This document shows, piece by piece, positions 53,801 through 64,000 of a DNA stretch of 64,000 nt. The position numbers and the translations under genes are program-made. Origin of the DNA: Dryococelus australis. Its lineage: Eukaryota > Arthropoda > Insecta > Phasmatodea > Phasmatidae. Where the stretch lies: contig CM056995.1 in assembly GCA_029891345.1 (NCBI GenBank), positions 218,306,547 through 218,370,546 of the forward strand. The letters run 5' to 3'. How positions within the stretch are numbered: the first letter of the stretch is position 1; each line of letters begins with the position of its first letter. Below the pieces are notes generated by a model. That model was not told where the DNA came from, did no database searches, and was given only the letters and a program-made list of their open reading frames with translations.

Positions 53801-54062
53801 TTTGTAACACTATTGTGTTAATTGAGTAAATGCTACCGTTACTTTCTAATTGTGCAGTGTCTTTTGAACACACACAATCGGTGATGACAGAGGGATATAT
53901 TGCTGATATATTTCCTTTACAAAGGTCTTTTGTAATAAGGTGACGAACCACAAGGAAATGGAACTTTGGTAATGTTTGTATTACCGACGCATATATTGTT
54001 GTGTTTCGGGAAGAACTCTTCAAAACCCAATTTAGAAGACTTGTTTATCCCATCATTTTTAA

Positions 54063-54783
54063 TTCGAGCCAAAGTGCCAAAGAAAAAACCACAATGGCGA
54101 AGATGGGAATAGTGGTGACAAAAGAATACTATGTGTTAATAATAAAACTTTATTGGCTCCAGAATACATTTCCTACATAATTGCTGATATTATAATCTCT
54201 TGCATCCATGGATTGGGTAGTAACGAGTTCCTACTGCAATTATTCGGTGAGGTCTGTCTGAATATGGTTCTCAAGTACCTAGTCAATCACATCGGACCCA
54301 CAATGATAGAAACGGGTGCAAAGATCTTGAATCGTCAGTTGGGAATTTATTTATTCAGAACCTTGACAATAGAATTTGTTACGAGAGCTGTTATATCGAC
54401 TGCTTACAAAATGGTGGGATTCGCTTTTAGAGTATTTGCTGCAGTTTCTATTTCTTGGGTGCCCATACTTAATGTTGTCTTGATCATGACTGCAGTCACT
54501 GATGTGTTTTTCGCCATATTCAATCCATTCAACTTGTAAAGCCTGCAAGACCAAGATTACGTTGATGATATATTAAAGCTGGAATTGGAATTAAAACAAA
54601 ATATTTGGGGTTTTCGAATGATGGAATATACACCGATCATGTTTGGGATGATGTGGAAAAATGCGCACAATGGAGTTGTCGATTTAGCGAATTATGTTTC
54701 CATCCAACCAATCTCTATCTTTAATGATGCCAACACTGGTGAATTACGACCTTTAAAAAAAAAAGATGCTATAATTATCCCAC

Positions 54784-54800
<17 letters not shown>
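54063..54800 (+). pseudogene. p74: P74/PIF-0 oral infectivity factor, C-terminal half
   Basis: The open frame 54063-54536 shows the P74 pattern of a RILCVN..LLAPEYISY block, then a long hydrophobic, basic helical region and the membrane segment ending IFNPFNL. A TAA at 54537-54539 interrupts it, and the same frame continues with DQDYVDDILKLELELKQN and the conserved-looking WGFRMMEYTPIMFG to about 54785, where it runs into a 400-bp GA repeat. P74 is an envelope protein of baculoviruses, nudiviruses, hytrosaviruses and nimaviruses needed for infection of gut cells. The identification is by pattern. The N-terminal half is missing or unrecognisable, and the stop plus repeat make it inactive. Confidence 0.62.
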
Positions 54801-55190
<390 letters not shown>

Positions 55191-55194
55191 TTTT

Positions 55195-55519
55195 CACAAT
55201 AATGTCTTACATAAATGAATGCAATATGTGCTAAAAATGTCAATATGATTATGATTTTTATAATTGTCATTATCTGCATTATTTGCATAAATACAATAGT
55301 CATGAGGGTCGGCGTAATCACATATTTGAAGAAATTTCGCCAATCGAAGATGTTGTTTTGTAAATTTTCGTTACCTAATTCCAGCTTCTCTTTACGTCCA
55401 TCTTTAGTGTTTAAAGTAGCAGTAGTAGTTTTAGTTTTCGAAGCAATTGCATTTTCAGTTAAATTATTAAATAAAGTATAACTTTCTTCAGCAGCTGCTA
55501 ATATCTCGGCAGCCGCCAT
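55195..55519 (-). CDS. Small membrane protein, convergent with P74
   Basis: The ATG at 55519 gives MAAAEILAAAEESYTLFNN, a helical amphipathic start, then a Lys/Thr-rich hinge (SKTKTTTATLNTKDGRKEK) and a C-terminal double hydrophobic stretch (IVFMQIMQIMTIIKIIIILTFLAHIAFIYV). The frame is undamaged until it enters the GA repeat, so the natural stop is lost. Small proteins with a C-terminal anchor are frequent in virion envelopes of this virus group. No family is recognised. Confidence 0.45.
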
Positions 55520-55939
55520 GTCTTACTGTTATTGACTGCCTTTGAGCATAACACAACCTACCACCTTATCGAAAAGGTCAAAATTATAGTTTTATTTCAC
55601 CCGAAAATTGTTTTTAAAGTGAAAGTTGTTATTTGTAATACATAAAATATCTTTTAAATTTTTGTTGTTTTCATACACGTATAATTTTATGTGTAGTGGG
55701 TGGTCGTAAAGTTTTTTCCCCACGTTAATGGATAAAAACTTCGTAGTAAAATGTATTTTCATTATCTATGTAATCTATATGGGGTGCTAAAATACCCTTT
55801 TTACCCGAATGTACCAAATAGATAAAAGGGTATGTTTTTTTTAGATTTTTCTATTTGAGTTCCCTCTTCTATGATTGGTATTGGATTTGTTTCTTTCAAA
55901 TTAAAATATACTTTCGGGCGAATATTTTTAGTGTTGTAT
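55520..55939. other. AT-rich gap, no gene recognised
   Basis: No frame with coding-like composition was found. The stretch separates the divergent or convergent neighbours and contains only T-rich runs. Confidence 0.4.
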
Positions 55940-55945
55940 TTCGAT

Positions 55946-58900
55946 TTAGGAATACATGCACACTGTAGAATTGTTATATTTTACACAAATATTTACCCAA
56001 AGAATTGCAAATGGCGGGTCATATGCCTCAGACTCTTGATGTATAACAGGAATAGATGGTCTATCATCTACGATATTAAAATTGGGAAAGGGATTGAAGG
56101 AATTGTAACAAACACACATCTGACTCGTTTTTGGCGCCCTGATCAACTCTTGGTTGGATGTGTCGAGATTTCTAGTTGCATATAAATTTGAAGGATATTT
56201 GATCATATATTGCGTGGTTAAAATAGTATATCCTTTCAAACATGCAAGCCTATATGTACCGCAAAATCTTGTATACAAAATAGAAATAACATTTTCACCA
56301 GTAGGTAGTATGGTGTTCCTTGTTGAATCCACATACACCATAATTTTATCATTTATACCATGAAAATCTTTGATGCAAATATTGTCTGAACTATTTCCTC
56401 TCTCAATATCTTTGTTTTTTTTTTTACTCGTACTAGATACTCATAGATAATTCAACATTTTATCATAATGATGGATTTTGTCGTAATATGCATTTAATTT
56501 ATATTTCTTCAGATCGGTAATGCTGGCAATTGCAACCTTGTTAGAGAAAGCAGTTGGATAACTTTTCATAAATCACAATATGGTATTGAAGCAAGCTATC
56601 GAAATTTCATGTATATAGTAAATCATAATCGTTAGTATCTCATTGTCCAAATCTGTATTCAGCTGTAAATTAAACTGGTTCGAACTTTGTTGATGACCAT
56701 AATATACGTATGCCACATTCCCACGGTTATTGTTATGGGTATTTGAGGTATTAAACCTGAACAACTCGCAATTCTATACGATAAATTGTAAATTATCTAC
56801 ATACGATTCAGCAGTAAATTTCAAGTTTTCGTCGGTATCTAAAACCAATTTTCCTTCTTCGGACATGCAAGAGTTTTTGTGGAATAATAAAATTTTTGTG
56901 TTTGCACCATCCTCGAATTGCAAACAATCGTTCAGAACTTCAGGGTAAGCATTTTAAATAATGACGAGGTTACTCTGAATATTTTCAACGACTTGGAAAC
57001 CATTATTTTCGTTAAATAAATTGGCTAGATCTTTTTTGAAAATGATACTGCTATCTCCTATGAATGAATCAATAAACTTCACCATTAGTGTGTGTTTCCC
57101 ATCTGGCATGGATTCCAAGTATTTGCTCAAATAATACAAATCAGATAAAATTGCTTTGTATAGTACTATTCGATGAAAATAGTGCTCATGATTGTCATGC
57201 GTGTTGTTAATGGTTATTTCTCCTGGATCTTTATCCTTGTAAATGGTAGAAATCCCTAAAATATCAACAAAGGATGAGAAGTTTACGATATAATGTCGAC
57301 CATCAATCGCACTATACATATATTCAGCATTTGATGGAAAGTGTTCGTTCACCAAAGGTTTATATAAAGATGCAGTTACCATAAAATCATAATTGTTGTT
57401 GGCATTTACATATTTTTAAGGGTTTTCACTAATGACAAATCGTAGTGTTTTTTTAGACCTTGTCATTAGGACAATTGCTTCACTTTAGTTTCTGTCGTAG
57501 AGCAAGGATGTGTTTAGATCTCCTATACAAATCTATTGATACATGGAACTATTGGATGTGATGCTCATTTTATATGAAACACTAGTAAGTTGTGTATTTA
57601 GTTGGTTTTCCTGAAAATTATCATTTAGCCTAGCCGTCATAAAAATAGTGTGTATTTGGTCCATTGGCTTTTAAATGTGGCCAAATTCATCACCAAAACA
57701 TGGACAAATTGTTCGGAAACATTGCGAAAAAAGATGAAAATTAGAGAACACATAAGTGTCGCAAAGTAATTGATTAACGCATCATTCAAGTTTAACGAAT
57801 TTCGCATTTTATTGATAGCTAATACATGAACTTTCCTACGATCCACCAACTTTAAATCCTGATTGTTTACTATGTGCTAATTCAAATCGACTGGTGAATA
57901 AACAGCTTTCCTCGAGGATTCAAACACCCCCGCTTGAATTTTTGCTCTTAGTTATTAGGTTCGAACGAAAATATAACATTAGCTGTACTTACATCCAAAT
58001 CTAAAATTTTTGCTTTATTAAAAATAATCTAGAAAAGCATTTTACTAATGTATTAGTGGAAGGAGTGGAGGAAGAAGAGGAGGACGAGGATGACAGGTAG
58101 GAAAACTGGAAACTTTGTTCTTTGTTTAGTCGCTTAGTAGCAGACATATTTTTTGGATACCAAATCACAAAATAATGTGTGTTTGAAAGAAAAAACATTT
58201 CGTGCTGATATTGCGCATTTGAAATGTACTTTTCATCCTGGGATTGTCCATCAGAGATACTGAATTACTTTCGACTTGAAACAAAAAGGTAATGTAATTG
58301 TTGATCAATTCCATCGCCTCTCCTATTAGAAGCTCTTAAGCAAATCGAATGAGTGCAAAATACTGGTATTTATTAGTATTCAAATAAGTATATTCAATTT
58401 CGTCTTTCACCATTATAGTTTTTGTATTTGATATTCAATTGTAATTTTGGAATTTCAAGGAAGACTATATAGTATAGCTACGAGCGGGATAAATATACAA
58501 ATTGTTACAAAATGGATCATAAATAATGTTGTGTTCTTTAAACTTATCGAGAATGGTAATCTGAGCTGTGCTGAGTGCTAGCAATGTAGAACTATCGATC
58601 ACTACTTTTACCAAATCGTTATTCAGTGTCACCGCTACAATATTTTCTATACGTTATTTGGCAAGACGAAAAAGAAATTATTTCGACGGGAAGCGAAAAA
58701 GAAATTATTTCGACAGGAAGGTTTATCAAATTAGTATCGGATTTATAAAACCGAAACATGAATTGAAAAAGAACAAATGCTTGTTTAATAGGTGTTGTAA
58801 ATTGTATTAATCGAGAACAGAAATTTACTATTTCCCATATTCAGTATTGGGTTGTAAGCGAATCTCTTTATCCGTGTACTAAAAACGTTTTCGCCACGAT

Positions 58901-59560
58901 CGCTTCGTTAGTAAATTTTATGATATTTGATGTTTGAACTTTACCCTTGATATACGACTTGACCGCTGCCGTAGTTTGAGCATCCAACCCATAGGTAAAA
59001 TCACTATCGATCTGGCTGATGGTGGACATCAATAATTGTAAAGTGACCGCGTTTTTAAAAATTAACAATCAAATTATTTACGTTTGTGTAGTTCATCATG
59101 AAAACTAAGTTATATATCTTTCAAAATCGTGTTTTACACATTTACCCGATTTAGAGCCAACATGCTGCATAAACCTGGTTAAATATAGTCTCACGAGGTT
59201 GTAAGTTTTTCGCAAGTATCACGAATCCAGTTTTACTAGTATCGAGTACTTTGTCAAAACTATTAAATATTTTGGCAAGGTCTTTAAACAAATTCGATTC
59301 GGCAACCATTATGTAATTATTGTATATATCCAATACATCGGAATTATTAAATCTCAAACGATGTTGAGAAACTTTAAGTGATTTGAATTAGGATAGATTC
59401 AGAATTATTTCTCTATTTTCTGATTCGATTTCCACCAAGTCGATAATATTCTAGAAAGAAACGGTATCCACATTACAGAAAAAATCGAATGGTTCAGCGC
59501 AATTTTGGTTCAATGTACAAATAATGTGGTTGGGTCGTTGGCCAATGTGCGAACGTTTAA
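55946..59560 (-). pseudogene. Remains of one or more large genes
   Basis: Minus-strand frames with coding-like composition follow one another over 3.6 kb. They are 59151-59357 (FNNSDVLDIYNNYIMVAESN), 58868-59068, 57637-57849, 56954-57382 (142 codons; NAEYMYSAIDGRHYIVNFSS), 56573-56950 in continuation of the last with single stops, and 55946-56341 (131 codons). Between 56573 and 57382 the frame is kept apart from two stops, so at least ~270 codons form one gene; whether the rest belong to it is uncertain. A giant structural protein would fit in size, but no motif allows a name. Confidence 0.4.
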
Positions 59561-60035
59561 AAGTCACTTTTTTTTTCTCTCCAAATAATGTAAACATTGT
59601 GATATAATTAAAATTTTAGTTTAATTAGTTTAATCTCATATTCCTTTTTCCCCGCCTCTTCTTGATATAAATTATCCGGAAGTTTTCCCCAAAAGTTTAT
59701 AAAAAAAGTATAGAAATTCAGTGATGGTAAATTTTGAAAACTGCAAATGAAGTTTTTATAACCAGTTAATTATATTGTGTTAGTAAGAAAATAATTGTTT
59801 CAAATATTAATTTTTTAGACCTTCTGAAATAGAAAAAAAGTCCCTTTTTTTAAATTGGCACCACCTAAATTGCTATTGTTTTGAAAAATCTGCGATTTTC
59901 CCATATTTTAATTTAGAGTCTTATATCCCAGAAAAGTAGATTACCTTTTTTTTTTTTGCAACACATGACCTTTTTATTTACACTATATCGAACTAAAAAA
60001 AAAAATTATTGATTTGTATTTTATGGACAAAATAA
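59561..60035. other. AT-rich spacer, no gene recognised
   Basis: T- and A-rich sequence with homopolymer runs; no frame of interest. Confidence 0.45.
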
Positions 60036-60406
60036 TCTTTATATATATATAATTCTTCTGTGCGTGTATGTCACTCAACTCCTCCTAAACGGCTGGACCG
60101 ATTTTGATGAAATATTTTGTGTGTGTTCAAGTGGATTCAAGAATGGTTTAGATTCACAATTCGGTCCACTACAAAATGTTTTTTTAATAAATTTTTTATT
60201 TATAAGTTATTGTTGATCTTGGAATGTTTTACATCGATAGGTCGAATTGTGGTAACTGTACATGTGATGACGTCAGGTATTGTAATAACTTTTTTTTATA
60301 AAAATTTTCATCAAAACGGTCCAGATTGTTACTACTTATTAAAAAAAAGTTTGAAATTTTCGGATTTAAGATATATGTACAGGACAACGTCTAGCGGGTC
60401 CGCTAG
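60036..60406 (+). mobile_element. Non-autonomous Helitron, 371 bp
   Basis: The 5' end starts with TC after a host A, followed by the well-known arthropod Helitron leader CTCCTAAACGGCTGGACCGATTTTGATGAAAT and GGATTCAAGAATGGTTTAGATTCACAAT. The 3' end has a short hairpin (AGCGG-GT-CCGCT) and stops at CTAG, followed by a host T. Insertion between A and T without duplication, the TC start and the hairpin-CTAG end are all diagnostic. No coding capacity. It lies just upstream of the helicase pseudogene. Confidence 0.9.
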
Positions 60407-60599
60407 TCTACTATAAAAATAAAAGGTTCAGTTTGTTGTAAGTAGCTTTGTTTATTATACCGACAACATCCATGGTGAAAGGTTTAAAATATCACAATGG
60501 TCCCTTAATTTTTTTGGCTGTTCCTCGAAGATCTCCTCAGCAAACATAATAAAAAAAAAAAATAAAAAAACCTATTTCACTGATCAATACCTTTGGAAA

Positions 60600-62175
60600 A
60601 ATCGTCAAGTGTAAATTAAGAGTGAAGCATGACCTTCCGGCTAAACAAGACTGGAGTTTATGTTTTAGAGATGAGTTGAATGAAATGTGTTTATGGGCGC
60701 AACAAATCCCGCGTGAAAATTTCGAGGAGACGTTAATTACTATTGTATATTCATCGAATTCTGAACCGAAAGCTGTGGAAACAACAAATTTTACATTGGC
60801 AAAGTTAACTATTTCAATGGAACAAGAACTTGTTAAAACAACTATATTTACATGGCTCGATGAGAATGATGATGAGTTGGCGACACTTAAATGCATAACG
60901 TTAAATGATCTTGCCGGCAGTGGCAAATCTACATTATTGCATATTTTTCTCGAAAGGAAAAAATACAATTTTTTTACACGAACCCACAACACATTCTATT
61001 GCGAAATATTTGTCGACAAAAGAAACTAGCAAATGGTTTGACTTTATCAAGTCTCTTAATTCGGTTGATTAAATTCAGTTACTACGAATATTTGAAATTC
61101 ATGCAGCTCCTGCCACTGGTTGATCTTGGCAAAATATCTACAGTAGTACAAGAATTGAGCAAGTTTTGCGATCTCGGATACAACACTGCTTCTTTTTTTG
61201 TGGAATGAAAACAGTGACTTTTCAATTTCCTTCGATGAACCCATTGTGTTGTTTGTTGACGAATACAGTATGATCAGCGAATGTCTAGCCAAATTTATAG
61301 TTAAATTTTTCCAAATTGTGAAGCACACTTTTAATAAATTGTTGATTGTATTTTGTGGCGAACAGCATCAGCTAAAGCCGTTTATGACAAACAAACCCAG
61401 TGACATATCGCTTATTTGCGAAGTATGCTGTGATATTTTTTTCCTAACCACATAGTTTATGAACATGAATTTGACATATCAGGAATTTTTGACAACTTTA
61501 AATACCGTTCCGAATTGGAATAAACTGCTTACACGTCATTTTGGTGTACACAATCGTAATATGAGTTGTTTCATTCTGGATTTTGAGTATCTGGTAGAGT
61601 TGTTGGCAACTGTGATTGAACTGAAAATCAAAAAGGCTTCACGTTTCGTACTCAACGCAAAAGAAATTACGAACTGGGCGAAGGCAAACTTGGTAAAGTT
61701 TCCTGTATTTCTTTTCTTTGCTTTAAAAACATCGAAGCACGCTATTTCAATTTAAGTGTGTCGATTGCTGTTCTCGCTCAAATAAAGACATTTCTAAAGG
61801 TATGTAGCTGCTGGCTTGACGTGACTGAGATGGACAAACAAAGTATTTTCAGTAATCGTCCTCGGTTCACCCCAATTTTCTTTTCAAACAATAAAAAAAA
61901 TATTGATAGCGGATGATAATGAAAACCTCAAACCCGTCTACTTGCCACTAATAGTTGGTGTGCCCTACCACAGTTTAATTCATGGTCATGGAGTATGCAT
62001 TGGTGAAGTTTTATATTATTTGGGACATGTTGGAGACGAAATACTCATGTGTGACGAGGAAAAAAACAACCTCTTTCTGATACCAAAATATAAATTTGCC
62101 TTTCAACATGCACATGAAGCTACTAAAAAAAAAGTAAACTCTTGTTATTGGTTTCCTGCTTCAAATGACGTATAG
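60600..62175 (+). pseudogene. Pif1-like SF1 helicase (helicase-2 type)
   Basis: The first part carries Walker A in LAGSGKST (60913-60933), the second Walker B in LFVDEYSMIS (about 61249-61275), and then motif III in FCGEQHQLKPF (about 61350-61380), in the order and spacing of Pif1-family helicases. Later pieces (61459-61755, 61903-62175) contain YQEFLTTLNTVPNW and NNLFLIPKYKFAFQHAHEA, the C-terminal region. Frame changes occur near 60980, 61205 and 61850 and stops near 61030, 61455 and 61755. Nudiviruses, hytrosaviruses and some baculoviruses carry a second helicase of this type. A host transposon-type Pif1 (Helitron) is less likely: no Rep domain is seen, and the neighbouring Helitron is a short separate insertion. 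Confidence 0.62.
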
Positions 62176-62474
62176 AAATACAGTTCAGAGCAGTATAAGA
62201 TTAACAATTGATAATGACATTTATGCAAATTTGACAGGATGTATGCTAGAAGAAATTTATGCAGTCTTATCAATAACAACAAACAAGAATAAATTGAAAT
62301 TTATTCAAGTATAAATACTTTTTTGTTACTATTGTAAATACATCAGTGAATTAAAGATTTTTTCCCCTAATATGTTGTGACTTTTTGTCTCTATCCTTTT
62401 TTATCGTACTTTTCCCAGCCCTATTTGAAACTTTTTTTTCATAATGTATTTGTATACAAGACAATTATTAAAAA

Positions 62475-62627
62475 ATGCAAATATGTGTGTTTACCATTAT
62501 AGGAACTATTTTATTAATTGGAATTTTAGGGTTTGTTTTACGGAAATTTAAAAGTAAAATCAAATTTGGTGCGAGTACATCTTTCGGAGGTGCTACTAAT
62601 TCACGAGCTGCAGCTGCCGGTAATTAA
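62475..62627 (+). CDS. 50-residue single-pass membrane protein, intact
   Basis: The product begins MQICVFTIIGTILLIGILGF, one clear transmembrane helix, followed by basic residues (RKFKSKIKFG) and a Gly/Ser/Ala-rich tail ending AAAAGN. The positive residues after the helix suggest an N-out or signal-anchor topology with the tail inside. Very short anchored proteins are typical virion envelope components. No family can be named. Confidence 0.48.
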   Translation: MQICVFTIIGTILLIGILGFVLRKFKSKIKFGASTSFGGATNSRAAAAGN

Positions 62628-62726
62628 GTAAATTAATATTACACTATGAAAAAACAATAATACCTTATGATTTTATCTTTGCGATTAGAGAGTTGCTAAA
62701 GTTAAAAGTGCAGAGTAAACTAAATA

Positions 62727-63148
62727 AAACATTACGCATTCTGAATTTATAGAATCTGTTGAATTTATAAAATTAAAACCACCGCTGTACTTGGATTTTT
62801 TTACATAGGACAGTCATCATAAATAACAAATATTTTTACGATTTCGTATTGATATTAAAAGGCGTAAATATATATTCGTTAATGGCTGAACATGATAAAT
62901 TTGCTTCTGAAATAAAATTTAAAATTTGGCAATTGACCCATCGTTTAAATTTTCTATATCTTAAGCAGTATACTATCCAACAAAATCGTTTGGGCCCGCA
63001 CGTCCCTCGCGAAAAAAATAAAATATTTTTGAGAGACGAATAACAGGCAGAAAATGAAAATATTAATCAGTTGACAAAATTACTATACAAAGATAATTCC
63101 CTATCATTTCAAATTGAGGGGTTTAGGAATAAAGTTGGTTCCGTATGA
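62727..63148 (+). pseudogene. Unrecognised ~140-codon gene, one stop
   Basis: The frame is open from a TAA at 62724 without an ATG near its start. It runs through FLHRTVIINNKYFYDFVLIL and AEHDKFASEIKFKIWQL to a TAA at 63041, then continues in the same frame to a TGA that overlaps the ATG of the next gene (ATGA at 63145-63148). A single nonsense change in an otherwise open frame is the simplest reading. The function is unknown. Confidence 0.42.
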
Positions 63149-63345
63149 CACAAGTACGAAAAATATTCAATTACGTATTGGCTGATGTAGAGACATTATG
63201 GGAGGGTGTTCCAAAGACAAACAATCCCCAAAAAATACATAAATCTAAAGCACTCCTTGTCGAAACCTTGAGATATTCTCAAATTTTAGAAATAATGTCT
63301 GTATTCCTCACTTACCTGTCGGTAAAATATGAAAACGCCATTTAA
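63145..63345 (+). CDS. Hypothetical 66-residue protein, intact
   Basis: The ATG overlaps the stop of the preceding gene (ATGA). The product, MTQVRKIFNYVLADVETLWE onwards, is helical and mixed in charge, ending YLSVKYENAI. The next small frame starts two bases after its stop. No family is recognised; the tight spacing is typical of a compact viral genome. Confidence 0.45.
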   Translation: MTQVRKIFNYVLADVETLWEGVPKTNNPQKIHKSKALLVETLRYSQILEIMSVFLTYLSVKYENAI

Positions 63346-63347
63346 AC

Positions 63348-63491
63348 ATGGGTGGGGCAAGTATTTTATGGTTTGCCCACAATCATTTGCTATCCGAGCT
63401 CTGTCGTCATGACACCCGATGGATAGCTATACAACCGACAATCGCTGTATGTAATTTTGAGTTTTTTTTACTATGGTTTGCCAATATATAA
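63348..63491 (+). CDS. Short hypothetical frame starting MGGAS
   Basis: This 47-codon frame begins two bases after the stop of the previous gene and contains FAHNHLLSELCRHDTRW and a hydrophobic end (FEFFLLWFANI). An N-terminal Gly could be acylated, but the fit to the consensus is partial. It may be a fragment of a longer protein. No family is recognised. Confidence 0.3.
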   Translation: MGGASILWFAHNHLLSELCRHDTRWIAIQPTIAVCNFEFFLLWFANI

Positions 63492-63499
63492 ATAAGAAC

Positions 63500-63850
63500 T
63501 ATGAATAAAGTAAATAACCAAGAATTTGAAACTTAAAATTCGGAGCAATTTCGGAATTTGGGACGAACATTCGCAAACTATATTCACGCTTTCGTCTAAA
63601 CGATAATGAAGACGGCCGAGTCAAGGGTTCGTTGGATGGCAATGAAATAAATTACAAAACTTCACTTGACCAACCGCTAATTTACAAACAATTTTACATT
63701 GAATGGACTTTTGAAAACGGAATCGAATTAGTTTACGGGTCTGATAACAAACGAATCGTGATTGTATCTCCCGAGGCATCCAGAAACCTCAAAGTGTTTT
63801 CAATCAGTTTCGTCACTAATGCCAAAAATTTTCTGAAATTTGAAAAATAA
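63500..63850 (+). pseudogene. Unrecognised ~115-codon gene
   Basis: The ATG near 63500 opens MNKVNNQEFET, then a TAA near 63533. Coding-like sequence continues, shifts frame near 63575, and is open to 63850 through RFRLNDNEDGRVKGSLDG and QFYIEWTFENGIELVYG. The C-terminal part has a beta-rich composition. No family is recognised. Nothing coding is seen in 63851-64000. Confidence 0.38.
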
Positions 63851-64000
63851 TAAGCGAACGTTAAAATGAAATATGTTTCATCAGTGGTCACTGTGCTATT
63901 TGGTAACTTTGATAAACAAAAACTAACTCCGATTACCCGACAGCTGACGTCGAGAGCGCAAGTCAAACTGCTCTCTCGTGAGTCCATCTGTCGTTTACAT

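Overview
The window looks like nuclear DNA of an arthropod, most plausibly a decapod crustacean. It is AT-rich and dense in dinucleotide microsatellites. It carries debris of several eukaryotic transposon classes: a Polinton/adintovirus-type DNA polymerase B fragment, a Ty3/gypsy-like gag-protease remnant, a Merlin/ISXO2-like transposase, a 371-bp non-autonomous Helitron and a family of foldback elements. I found no rRNA, tRNA or CRISPR array. The host assignment is inference from this texture and from the type of virus present.

The main content is a decaying, endogenised large nuclear DNA virus of the arthropod type (baculovirus/nudivirus/hytrosavirus/nimavirus assemblage, class Naldaviricetes), from about 5.6 to 38 kb and again from about 46 to 64 kb. 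The evidence is a set of recognisable but mostly broken genes: a primase-helicase with a DxD primase motif and an SF3-type ATPase (10.9-15.6 kb, minus), a BRO-N gene (21.3-22.0 kb, minus), a matrixin-type metalloproteinase placed 1 base after a Cys-rich PIF-3-like gene (22.2-23.5 kb, minus), a tiny Arg/Ser-rich protamine-like protein (21.0 kb, plus), the C-terminal half of P74/PIF-0 (54.1-54.8 kb, plus) and a Pif1-like helicase (60.6-62.2 kb, plus). Around these are many small unrecognised reading frames, some intact, packed head to tail with overlaps such as TGATG and ATGA, as in compact viral genomes.

Layout. 0-5.6 kb: transposon debris. 5.6-7.0 kb: left copy of a ~1.35-kb inverted repeat with a 24-bp coding minisatellite and a TATA+TCAGT promoter. 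7.0-30.9 kb: first viral block, interrupted at 8.1-10.9 kb and 29.1-30.2 kb by repeats. 30.95-32.33 kb: right copy of the inverted repeat. 32.4-38.1 kb: further viral genes including an LCAT-like alpha/beta hydrolase. 38.1-42 kb: Merlin-like element with minisatellite and subterminal repeats. 42-45.6 kb: a duplicated exon-like segment and unassigned sequence. 45.8-49.3 kb: diverged second copy of 35.6-38.1 plus 40.7-41.9 kb. 49.5-50.9 kb: cluster of foldback elements. 51.7-64 kb: second viral block.

The genes would once have covered genome replication (primase-helicase, Pif1-like helicase), DNA packaging (protamine-like), oral infectivity (P74, PIF-3-like) and host-tissue or membrane modification (metalloproteinase, lipase-like). 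Nearly every long gene now has stops or frameshifts, so the locus is best read as a viral fossil, with a few short frames still open. Identities rest on motifs read by eye; no database search was possible.
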